From Planctomycetia bacterium (lineage in GTDB: Bacteria; Planctomycetota; Planctomycetia; Planctomycetales; Planctomycetaceae), in NCBI GenBank assembly GCA_016200145.1, contig JACQFH010000260.1, positions 1 to 35,845 on the forward strand: a stretch of DNA of 35,845 nucleotides, in the 5' to 3' direction. The position numbers and the translations under genes are program-made. Under the pieces are notes generated by a model, which was not told the origin of the DNA, ran no database searches, and saw nothing but the letters and a program-made list of their open reading frames with translations. Positions 15,896 through 23,711 of this stretch are shown in pieces; the stretch's first letter is position 1; every line of letters starts with the position of its first letter.

Positions 15896-16399
15896 CTAGG
15901 AAACACCCGCCAGGCTATGGAGTCTGCGGATGGTAATCATCCCGTGGGGGAAGCGGAAAGAGCGTGGTAACCCCGTGCCCCCGGCCACCCCTTCGAGCTC
16001 CAGATCGGTCATTTCGCCGCTCGGCAGTTCCGTCGATGGGAGCACGACGTGACAAGCCGTGCTCGTGTTCTCATGCACGGAGATTTTCAGGCTGGCGGGC
16101 AGGACGACGCCGATTTCGGCGCGGATCGCCGTGGCGGGATCGCTCATCAGTCTCGCCTTGAACGCCGGATCCTGCTGCGCCTTGTTCAGCAATTGCAGGT
16201 CTTCGTCCGCCGGGTCATTGGCCTGGTCGTCGATCACGAAATGGACTTCATTCGCCGCATTCTGATGGACGACCAGTTTTGTGCCGCTGGGCAGGAACAC
16301 ACCCGCTTCCCTGGCTGCCGCTTCCGCATTGTCGAGCAGCCGCTGCCGGAAATCGGAACTCTCGATGGCGATTTTCACCAATTCATCGAAGCTGGTCAT
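15896..16399 (-). CDS. RiPP precursor 4: double NHLP leader, Cys-free Arg-rich core
   Basis: 167 aa from ATG 16399, with a CCAGGAGA ribosome binding site; the frame opens further upstream to 16447 but that part is unlike the other precursors. The leader shows the duplicated NHLP unit (FRQRLLDNAEAAARE...VVHQN and FKARLMSDPATAIRAEIGV...VHENT) and TDLELEGVAGG. Its first repeat is more diverged (IDDQANDPADED where the paralogs have IGGQT). The 26-residue core includes TGLPRSFRFPHGMITIRR and ends LAGVS: 4 Arg, 3 Ser, 2 Thr, no Cys, no Lys. It is first in the array and carries the CRP-like promoter that probably drives precursors 4, 3 and 2. Confidence 0.9.
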   Translation of the reverse strand: MTSFDELVKIAIESSDFRQRLLDNAEAAAREAGVFLPSGTKLVVHQNAANEVHFVIDDQANDPADEDLQLLNKAQQDPAFKARLMSDPATAIRAEIGVVLPASLKISVHENTSTACHVVLPSTELPSGEMTDLELEGVAGGTGLPRSFRFPHGMITIRRLHSLAGVS

Positions 16400-16487
16400 C
16401 TTTAGTCTCCTGGCAAAGTCAAAAACCAGAACGGCCCCTGTTTGCAATTGTCATTGACGAGCCAACACGTCATCGTTCGGCGAGGCC

Positions 16488-16530
16488 ACTGTACCGAATC
16501 GAGAGTGGCTGGGCTGTGACGCAAATCACA
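16488..16530 (-). promoter_or_regulatory. CRP-like operator and class II promoter of the precursor 4-3-2 array
   Basis: TGTGACGCAAATCACA at 16515-16530 is identical to the site before precursor 1. TACAGT at 16493-16488 (minus strand) lies with the same 21-bp spacing from the operator edge and 32 bp centre to centre. The predicted start is near 16481, about 82 nt before the precursor 4 ATG. Confidence 0.72.
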
Positions 16531-16532
16531 AA

Positions 16533-16630
16533 GGAGTGCGGAATTCGGAGTGCGGAATGGAGAACGAATGGGGACTCGCCAACAGTTGCAACGATTTCGT
16601 TCGTTTCTCGCCTCTCGTCTCTCGCCTCTC
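16533..16630. repeat. Short direct repeats upstream of the precursor array
   Basis: GGAGTGCGGAAT occurs at 16533-16544 and 16547-16558, and TCTCGCCTCTC at 16606-16616 and 16620-16630. They lie between the Crp-like gene and the precursor 4 operator, are simple in composition and look like common intergenic filler. No gene is visible in this stretch. Confidence 0.5.
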
Positions 16631-16676
16631 CCCCTCTGCCTCCGGTTTCAAGAGCGAGTCCCCGCGCGCTTCAGCC

Positions 16677-17432
16677 TCACGGCAGGACCCAGCCCAATTC
16701 AGTCCGGTGCACCTGGCCCGCCTCGGCCAGCGCGCCGAATTTGCGGCTGACCGTTTCTCGTGTGAGGCCGCAACTGTCGGCGATCGTCTGGTGGCTGAGC
16801 GCCACCGGAATGTGCCGGCCTTCGCGGTCCTTGAGCCCGAAATCGCCGGCGATCAGCGAGAGAAACGCCATCACCCGCTCTTCGCTGCCGTCGATCGTCA
16901 GGAGCTGCATGTGCTGGATCGCCCTCTGGAATCGGCGGCTGCGTTCGACCTGCAGGGCCGCGCAAAACTTCGAGTTTCGCGCGGCAATCTGCTCAATCGC
17001 GCGATTCGCGATGCACAGCACTTCGCCCGGCTCGAGCGCCAGGACCGACATCGGCGCGCAGCCGTTGGCGCCGGGATCGATGTGGCCGAACGTGTCGCCC
17101 GGCGAGAGGATCCGCAGCAAAAACGCGCCTCCGCACCCGCGCGGCGCGTACTCGCCGACCCGGCCCGACAGCACCATCCCCAGGTAATCGACGGGGGCCC
17201 CGGAGGAAACGAGCTGCAGCCGCTGCGTGATCGGTTTACGGCAGCACAGGCCCTTGAGCACCTGCTCCTCATCGTGCTGCAACGACGAAAACAACGGGAG
17301 ACTGGCGACAAACTCAAAATTCGACGGCATTCGTACGACGGCCCTCGTCATGAACGCGTGATTCGAAATCGGCAGACAGGTGGAGAGAGTCTTCCAGTAT
17401 TGCGATTTCGTAATCCTGGCGACAGGGAACAT
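16677..17432 (-). CDS. Crp/Fnr-family transcriptional regulator of the cluster
   Basis: 251 aa from ATG 17432; Met28 or Met35 are other possible starts, since the effector domain begins only at about residue 40 (FVASLPLFSSLQ). Residues about 40-150 form the cyclic-nucleotide-binding-like beta-roll, followed by the long dimer helix (about 152-178) and a winged HTH (about 185-250). The recognition helix TRETVSRKFG (Arg225, Glu226, Arg230) matches the RETVGR of E. coli CRP that reads TGTGA. The phosphate-binding cassette (FGHIDPGANGCAPMSV, 115-130) lacks the usual Glu and Arg-Ser of cAMP-binding CRP, so the effector may differ. Several Cys are present (CC at 63-64). It lies 4 bp after the GNAT gene. 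Exact TGTGA-N6-TCACA sites precede three precursor promoters, so it is the likely cluster regulator (inference). Confidence 0.9.
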   Translation of the reverse strand: MFPVARITKSQYWKTLSTCLPISNHAFMTRAVVRMPSNFEFVASLPLFSSLQHDEEQVLKGLCCRKPITQRLQLVSSGAPVDYLGMVLSGRVGEYAPRGCGGAFLLRILSPGDTFGHIDPGANGCAPMSVLALEPGEVLCIANRAIEQIAARNSKFCAALQVERSRRFQRAIQHMQLLTIDGSEERVMAFLSLIAGDFGLKDREGRHIPVALSHQTIADSCGLTRETVSRKFGALAEAGQVHRTELGWVLP

Positions 17433-17436
17433 GCGT

Positions 17437-18336
17437 TCATGCGCGACCCGCCGTGCGGGTGGCGGGAAAGTGGCACTCAGCCCGGTAGGTCGTGCGGATT
17501 TCCGACATGTGCGGGCGCAGGCGCCGGTCGAAGAATTCCAGCATGCGGGCGTTGCCCGCCTGGATGCCCATGACGGCGCGGGGGATGTCTTGCGCCAGGT
17601 AACGGCGCACCGACTCGCCCATCAGCCACATGGCCATGCGGGCCGAACCGGGCACGGCCGCCACCCAGGTCGCGGTGAACCGGTGCATGACGGGAGCCAG
17701 CCGGTGATTGACCTGCCACCCAACGACGGCGCCCTCTTGCCGCACGCCCAGGCTGGTCGCCGGTTCGAAGTACGCGTCGTCGATGAACGGGTTCAGGGCA
17801 TAGGGAACTTCGCCGGCCGCCAGGCGCGCTTCGATCAGCTCGCGCTCTCGCGGCGTCAATTCGGCCCACGGAAAGAGCTGCCAGTCGGGCCGACCGGTCA
17901 ACCGGGCGAAGCACGGAATTCCCTCAACGCCCCAGCGCTCCGCAAACACCAGGTGCATGCTGGGGACCGGCGCGGTCCAGCCGCAATGCCCGCAAAAGGT
18001 TTGCAGCACATCAACGTCCGGATGCGAAAATGTGGCGAATGCGGATCGCACGCCGCGCTGTGACAGTTCCGACTCGATCAATTTCCAGACGGCAGTCCCC
18101 AGTTTCTGGCGACGCCAGTCGGGAACGACGTACAGCGACAGGATTTCCGCCGACTCCCCGTCGACACGAGCCAGCCCCAATGCCGCGGGCCGGCCCCAGG
18201 CGCGGACGCCGACCACGACGATGCTTGAGTCGGGATCCGTCAGAAACCGCACGTACGACGGAAATGTGAGATGGGCCCAGGCCGCGGCATCAGCGCCGTT
18301 CAGCAGAATCGCCTGCGGCCAGGGTGCGGAGGACAT
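17437..18336 (-). CDS. Tandem GNAT-family N-acyltransferase, candidate RiPP maturase
   Basis: 299 aa from ATG 18336 (MSSAPWPQ); the frame extends to 18444 but that part is not protein-like. The N-terminal GNAT domain (about 10-130) has motif A, LSLYVVPDWRRQKLGTA, with the acyl-CoA loop R75-RQKLG80. A second, more diverged GNAT-like half follows (about 150-290; GAVVGWQVNHRLAP, GNARMLEFFDRRL). In the selidamide RiPPs (kamptornamide, phaeornamide) a GNAT attaches fatty acids to ornithine or Lys side chains of NHLP-type precursors, next to a peptide arginase. The same pairing here makes side-chain acylation a good hypothesis. Self-immunity by acetylation or an unrelated role are alternatives. It lies between the exporter genes and the regulator, 4 bp before the latter. 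Confidence 0.82.
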   Translation of the reverse strand: MSSAPWPQAILLNGADAAAWAHLTFPSYVRFLTDPDSSIVVVGVRAWGRPAALGLARVDGESAEILSLYVVPDWRRQKLGTAVWKLIESELSQRGVRSAFATFSHPDVDVLQTFCGHCGWTAPVPSMHLVFAERWGVEGIPCFARLTGRPDWQLFPWAELTPRERELIEARLAAGEVPYALNPFIDDAYFEPATSLGVRQEGAVVGWQVNHRLAPVMHRFTATWVAAVPGSARMAMWLMGESVRRYLAQDIPRAVMGIQAGNARMLEFFDRRLRPHMSEIRTTYRAECHFPATRTAGRA

Positions 18337-18482
18337 GGGGATGAGAATGACGAAGCACGAATGTCTAAGGAAATCCAAAGTCCGAATTCCGAATTCTCCT
18401 TGTCTCCCCCTCTGCGTGCGAATTGGTCGAGGACTTTCGTACACACGACGCGTTCAGTCATTCAAAACGACGCTGCGCGCGC

Positions 18483-21400
18483 TCACACCGATTGCCGATC
18501 GACCAGCCGTTTGAAGGTGCCGTCAGCGGCGGCGAGCTCGGCGTAGTTGCCCACCTGGACGACCTGCCCGGCATCGAGCACGTAAATCCGATCTGCGGTC
18601 TGAATCGTGCTCAAGCGATGGGCGACGACAACGCGCGTCACGCGCCGCTTGTTGAGGCTCTGTGTGACGATCGCCTGCGTGAGGTTATCGAGGGCGCTCG
18701 TGGCTTCGTCGAAAATGATAATCCGCGGATTCGAGGCCAGAGCCCGCGCGATCAGCAGCCGCTGCCGCTGGCCGCCGCTCAAATTCGTGCCTCCCTCGGA
18801 GACGAGTGTGTGCAGCCCCATCGGCATGGCCTTGAGATCTTCGGCCAGGCCGGCGTCTTTAGCGGCCTCCTGGGCTTCGGTGGGACTGAGCGTGGTTCCG
18901 TAAGAGATGTTGTCGAAGATCGATCCCGCCGAGATCTTCGAATTCTGCAGGACGACGCCCAGTTGCTGGCGCACGGCCGTCAGGTCGAGGCCTTCGAGAT
19001 CCATTCCGTCGTACAGGATCGAGCCCGATTCGGGCCGGTCGAAGCCCAGGATCAGGCGCAACGCCGTGGACTTGCCGCTTCCCGAAGGTCCCACGAGCGC
19101 GATGAATTCGCCGGGCTGAGCTTCGATCGAACAATTGTCGAGAATCAGCCGGCCCCCCGGAGCGTATCGGAAACAGATGTTCCGCAGCGCAATGCCTCCA
19201 CGCAACGTGCCGGGATCGGCCCGCGATTCGTCGACTTCCGGCACGGCGTCGAGCAGGGGCTGAACGAGTTTGAACTTGGCAAAGCAATCCGCCAGGTCGA
19301 CCGCCAACTCGCTGGCGCCCAGGAGGCCGCTCAGGAACAGCGTAAAGGCCCCCTGAAAGGCGAAGAACGTTCCCATGGACAGCGTGGAATGGCCGGCCCC
19401 CTTCACGAGCATGACGCTGACGCAGACGTAAATCAGAATGTTCGCCAGCGTGGGCACGGCTTTGTTGAACAGGCGGCTGTAGTCGTGCAGGCGCTCGGCT
19501 CGCGCCTGGCACTCGAGCCATTCGGTAAAGGGCTCGAGCCAGGCGTTGAAGGCCCGTCGCCCCGCGCCGGCAATCCGCAGCTTGGCCACGCCGTTGACGA
19601 GCTGCACGACGAACCCGAACAGTTTCCCGTCGAGCTCCTGCCCTTTCATCGCCGATTTTCGAATCGTCACTGAAAAAAAGGCGTTGAGCGCCACGGCAGC
19701 GACCCCCAGCAGAATCGCCATCATGGCCAGCATCGAACTGTAGTACAGCAGCAAGCCCAGATTCAGGCAGGCGAGCAGGCTGCTCAGCAGCGTCCGCAAC
19801 CCCGTCCCTCCGAGCTTGTGGCTGATTTCGGTGACCATCATCACGCGATTCAGCACGTCGCCGCTGGCATACTCGCGAAAAAACGTGGCCGGCAGCCGCA
19901 GCAGGCGATCCATCATGCTGGCCTGGATCGCCATCGTCGAACCTTCACTCACGCGCAGCGTGATCAGCGACTGCGACGCCGTAAACGCCGCCTGAATCAG
20001 GTTCGTAATGACGAGCAGGCTGACAAGCTGGAACAGGAAGCTTCGATTGGCGTCGGGAACGGCCTGATCGATCACCGATCGCGTCGCCATGGGGAGCATC
20101 ATGCCCAGCCCCGTCAGAACAAGTCCCAGAAGAACGCTCAGCACCAGCTCGCGTTTGAACACAAGCAGCGAAAATGCGGCCAGGTCCCACATCTTGATCT
20201 TGCGGAACGGCAAGGGGCGGAAGAACGTCAGCGCCTCGGGGACGATCCGGCTTTGGAGCTGTGGATTCAGGGATTGCGGCTCTCCGCCGGCAGGATCGAC
20301 GACGGTGTATTCGCCCCGCTTGCGGATTAACGCCACGGGTCGCGTGCGCTCGCCCTCTTTGATAAACGTGAGCAACGGTCCGCTGTCGTGCTTCCACCAT
20401 TCTCCTTTCAGCTTGACCGACCGATAGCGGACGCGACTGCGTCGAATCAGACCGCTGAGCGTCGCCACGTCGGCCTCGCGCAGCTCGGACTCGGCGGACA
20501 CGTCGAATTTGACGCCGATTTCGCGGCCCAGGGCGGCCAGCACGCTTCCCGAAACAACCCCGTTCTGTTCGGGGGTCACGACGTGCGTGAGGCGCTGGGC
20601 CCGGTCTGCGCTGATCCGCCGTTCCCGGGTGGCGCGCAGCTCCAGCCGCTGCTTCTCGATCTGGGCCCGGTGCTTATGGACGGCGATCAATGCTGAACCG
20701 AGCCGCGAAAGGAAACGGCCGTTGGCGGCCCGCAGCGCCTCGGGCGAGACATCGGCGCCCGTCAGAATCGTGATCCGCGAGCTCGAAACGGCCCGCAGCC
20801 AGCAGTTGGGCGGCAGCGGAATGATCGCGGCCGACTCGGCTTCGCCGAAGTCGTCTTCGAGCGCATCGTAGATCCGCTCGAGCGACCCTTCCGACAGGGA
20901 AACTCCGAATTGTGATTTGTCGCCGGCGGATTTGCCCGAGAAGCTCGCACCCGACACCGATTTATCCCACACCGACTGGTCCCATTGCGAGCGCCCGCCC
21001 TCAATCGACTCGCCGCCCGCGGCGGCCGCCGAAATCTCTGCGCCGGGCACGTCGAACAACCGCAGCGACCCGCGCTCGACCAGCAGCCACAAGGTGTCGG
21101 ACGAGCCCGGTCGAAAGTAGCTCCCCTCCGGCACCCGGCATCGCCGCGCTTTCGCAGGTTGAATCGACGTCTCGGGGGCGGGATACTCGGTGGAAATGGG
21201 GGCCGCCAGGCGTTCGCACCAGCTCTCGATGTCGCGCACCCAGCGGGCATTGTCGAGCGGCGGTTCGTCCACCTCCTCGAGATGTCCTGTGGCTTCCGCG
21301 ACGGCCACCAGCCGCAGGCCGGCGCCGTCCACCGCCGCTCCGCCCATCAGGAGCTGACCCGGCGCCGCCGTGAACAGGTACGACCGGGCGCCCGCCGGCT

Positions 21401-21497
21401 GGCCATTCTGGTACGGTTCGGCAAACACGTTGACCAGGCCCGACCGGACCCGGTGCGCCAGTGTTGCCTCATCGAGGACCAGCGAGTTTGTGGGCAT
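18483..21497 (-). CDS. NHLM-type ABC transporter, permease/ATPase without active peptidase
   Basis: 1004 aa from ATG 21497; the longer frame (to 21695) overlaps the upstream ABC gene and its extra part is Arg-rich shadow. The N-terminal ~400 residues comprise a cNMP-like/accessory region (RSGLVNVFAEPY, SYLFTAAPGQLLMGG) and a segment resembling a degenerate peptidase domain (GPLLTFIKEGERTRPVALI). The transmembrane domain is about 430-720. The nucleotide-binding domain follows, with Walker A GPSGSGKST (about 795-803), signature LSGGQRQR, Walker B IIIFDEATSALD and the H-loop AHRLST. This fits the second ABC protein of NHLM bacteriocin systems, which pairs with a C39-bearing ABC. It is 32 bp after that gene's stop, so they are in one operon. 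Confidence 0.9.
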   Translation of the reverse strand: MPTNSLVLDEATLAHRVRSGLVNVFAEPYQNGQPAGARSYLFTAAPGQLLMGGAAVDGAGLRLVAVAEATGHLEEVDEPPLDNARWVRDIESWCERLAAPISTEYPAPETSIQPAKARRCRVPEGSYFRPGSSDTLWLLVERGSLRLFDVPGAEISAAAAGGESIEGGRSQWDQSVWDKSVSGASFSGKSAGDKSQFGVSLSEGSLERIYDALEDDFGEAESAAIIPLPPNCWLRAVSSSRITILTGADVSPEALRAANGRFLSRLGSALIAVHKHRAQIEKQRLELRATRERRISADRAQRLTHVVTPEQNGVVSGSVLAALGREIGVKFDVSAESELREADVATLSGLIRRSRVRYRSVKLKGEWWKHDSGPLLTFIKEGERTRPVALIRKRGEYTVVDPAGGEPQSLNPQLQSRIVPEALTFFRPLPFRKIKMWDLAAFSLLVFKRELVLSVLLGLVLTGLGMMLPMATRSVIDQAVPDANRSFLFQLVSLLVITNLIQAAFTASQSLITLRVSEGSTMAIQASMMDRLLRLPATFFREYASGDVLNRVMMVTEISHKLGGTGLRTLLSSLLACLNLGLLLYYSSMLAMMAILLGVAAVALNAFFSVTIRKSAMKGQELDGKLFGFVVQLVNGVAKLRIAGAGRRAFNAWLEPFTEWLECQARAERLHDYSRLFNKAVPTLANILIYVCVSVMLVKGAGHSTLSMGTFFAFQGAFTLFLSGLLGASELAVDLADCFAKFKLVQPLLDAVPEVDESRADPGTLRGGIALRNICFRYAPGGRLILDNCSIEAQPGEFIALVGPSGSGKSTALRLILGFDRPESGSILYDGMDLEGLDLTAVRQQLGVVLQNSKISAGSIFDNISYGTTLSPTEAQEAAKDAGLAEDLKAMPMGLHTLVSEGGTNLSGGQRQRLLIARALASNPRIIIFDEATSALDNLTQAIVTQSLNKRRVTRVVVAHRLSTIQTADRIYVLDAGQVVQVGNYAELAAADGTFKRLVDRQSV

Positions 21498-21529
21498 GAA
21501 ATTCTCTGGGACGCGGCTGGGCGTGAAAC

Positions 21530-23692
21530 CTAATGACTGTCTTCGGCGGACTGGATGAGCTTGGCGTAGTAACCGTTCTCGGCCACCAGCGATTCGTGAG
21601 TTCCCCGTTCGACGACGACGCCGTATCTCAGCACGACGATTTCGTCGCAGTCGCGGATCGTACTGAGGCGGTGGGCGACGATCAGGCACGTGCATCCCCG
21701 ACGCCGAACGGCCTCCATCATCAGGGATTCGCTTTCGGTATCGAGGGCGCTGGTGGCTTCATCGAGTACGAGAATCGCCGGCGAATTCACCAGGGCCCGT
21801 GCGATCTCCAGCCGTTGCCTCTGGCCCCCGCTGAGGTTGCTGGCCCCTTCGAGCAAGGTGCCGTCCAGGCCTCCCGGCAGGGCCATCACGGCCTGCTCGA
21901 TGATTGCGTCCTGCAAAGCGCGGCGGATCGCCGGCTCGCTGCCCGCCGGGTCCCACAGCGTGAGGTTCTGTCGCACCGTTCCTTCGAAGAGCACCACGTC
22001 CTGGTCGACGTAACCGATCGAATTCTCGAGCACAACGGAAGGAATCTCCCGGCGGCGCACCCCGTCGAAAGAAATCTCGCCCGACCACGGCTCATACAGC
22101 CCGGCAATCAACTTGGCGATCGTCGATTTGCCCGAACCGCTGCCACCGACGAAGGCCACGCACTGGCCGGGATTGACCTTGAGCGTAAAGTCTTTGATCA
22201 GCGGAGGGTCGGCCGGGCTGTAACCGAACGTCAGGTTCTGCACGTCGACCTGCCCGCGCAGGCTGTGGCCCAGCGCCTCGGCCGCGCCGCCGGCGGCTTC
22301 GCGCGAAACGGTGGGCACCGACGGTTCGTCGAGAACGTCGTCCAGTCGCTGCAGGCTGCCCTGCAGGTCCTGAATGGCGGGACCGACGGCGGTGAGCTCG
22401 GCGATCGGCGCCAGGAACGCTGCCTGCAATCCCTCGAACGCCAGCATCATACCGAGCGTCATTCGTCCTTCGATGACCATCAACCCGCCGACCAGCAGCG
22501 TCGCCGAGTTGATCAGGTTTTCGAGAATGCCGGGCAGCGACGAACAGATCAGGTTGCCAGCGGCCATCTTCTGGTGCAGCAGCGACGCCTTGCCGTAGTA
22601 GGCGATCCATTTCGAAAAGAACCCGTCTTCGGAACCGGTGGCCTTGAGCGTTTCGATCCCCTGCAGACCGGCGATCGCCACCGAAGACGCCGTGCCCTGG
22701 TCCTGCGACATGCGGAGGTTGGCCTCGACGCGCTGCCGATACATCAGGCGGAACAGCACGAAATTCACGACGCCCGACATGGCCGCCAGCCCCGTCAGAA
22801 GCGGACTGTACGACACCATCACCGCGCCGTAGAACAGCATGGTGCAGACGGCCAGAATGGCTTCGGCCAGTTGGCCCGTCAGCGCCGATGCCACCTGCTG
22901 ATTCTGCTGAATCCGGCAAGCCAGGTCTCCGGCAAAGCGTTGCGTGAAAAACGGCATCGGCAGATTCAGCAGCGATTGCAGAAAGCCGGACGACAGCGAC
23001 GAGATCAGCTTTAATCTCAGACGGCGGAGGTAGGTCAGCTCGAGCGCTTTGAGGGCAAGCTGCAGCAGCAGCACAGCTCCCGCGAAGACGCACAGCGCAG
23101 GGGCCCAGTGCAGGGCCCCCCCCACGATCACCCAGTCCACCAGGATGCTGGAGATCACCGGCAGGATCAGCTTGGGGGCCGTCAGCAACAGGCCCGCCGC
23201 CGTGCAGAACAGAATCGGGATCCAATTTCCTCGCAACCTGCGCAAAATCGCCGGCAGCACTCGCGGCGGCGAACCACCGCGCTGGAACTCGGGGCCTGGC
23301 GTCATCTGCAGCACCACCCCCGTATAGGAGCCGCTGAACTCTTCGCGCGTCACGCGCCGATGCCCGACTGCGGGATCGTTCAAGTGCACCCACTTCGGAC
23401 CCAGGTGCTCAACGACCAGAAAATGGTTGAACTGCCAGAACACGATGAAGGGGGGCTCGATCCCCTCGAGCGCAGCCAGGTCTTTCGTAAAGCCCTTGGC
23501 CTGCATGCCGTACGTGCGCGCCGCCTGCACGATCTTCGAGGCTTTCGAACCGTCGCGGCTGACGCCACAGCGCTGCCTGAGCTCAGCCAGGCTAACCCAG
23601 CGGCCGTAATACGACAGGATCATCCCCAGAGCGGCGGCGCCGCATTCGACGGCCTCGAGTTGCAGCCTGGTTGGAGTATAGACCTTCTTCAA
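21530..23692 (-). CDS. NHLM-type C39 peptidase-containing ABC exporter
   Basis: 720 aa starting at TTG 23692 (an ATG at 23703 is out of frame). The N-terminal C39 protease domain (1-130) has the oxyanion Gln11 and catalytic Cys17 in QLEAVECGAAAL, His90 in FNHFLVVE and Asp106 in LNDPAVGHR, so it should be active. It would cut precursors after the Gly-Gly ending the leader. The membrane domain is about 155-440. The ATPase has Walker A GGSGSGKST (about 513), NLSGGQRQR, Walker B ILVLDEATSALD and AHRLST. It combines leader removal with export of mature peptide across the inner membrane, with the neighbouring HlyD protein (19 bp upstream) as periplasmic adaptor. Confidence 0.94.
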   Translation of the reverse strand: MKKVYTPTRLQLEAVECGAAALGMILSYYGRWVSLAELRQRCGVSRDGSKASKIVQAARTYGMQAKGFTKDLAALEGIEPPFIVFWQFNHFLVVEHLGPKWVHLNDPAVGHRRVTREEFSGSYTGVVLQMTPGPEFQRGGSPPRVLPAILRRLRGNWIPILFCTAAGLLLTAPKLILPVISSILVDWVIVGGALHWAPALCVFAGAVLLLQLALKALELTYLRRLRLKLISSLSSGFLQSLLNLPMPFFTQRFAGDLACRIQQNQQVASALTGQLAEAILAVCTMLFYGAVMVSYSPLLTGLAAMSGVVNFVLFRLMYRQRVEANLRMSQDQGTASSVAIAGLQGIETLKATGSEDGFFSKWIAYYGKASLLHQKMAAGNLICSSLPGILENLINSATLLVGGLMVIEGRMTLGMMLAFEGLQAAFLAPIAELTAVGPAIQDLQGSLQRLDDVLDEPSVPTVSREAAGGAAEALGHSLRGQVDVQNLTFGYSPADPPLIKDFTLKVNPGQCVAFVGGSGSGKSTIAKLIAGLYEPWSGEISFDGVRRREIPSVVLENSIGYVDQDVVLFEGTVRQNLTLWDPAGSEPAIRRALQDAIIEQAVMALPGGLDGTLLEGASNLSGGQRQRLEIARALVNSPAILVLDEATSALDTESESLMMEAVRRRGCTCLIVAHRLSTIRDCDEIVVLRYGVVVERGTHESLVAENGYYAKLIQSAEDSH

Positions 23693-23711
23693 GGGCGGCC
23701 CATCTGGTTCA

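Noticed and set aside
13859-16399. Possibility that the NHLP proteins are nitrile hydratase subunits
   Set aside because: They are only 165-177 aa, lack the CxLCSC metal motif and the beta subunit, and end in Gly-Gly plus variable cores.
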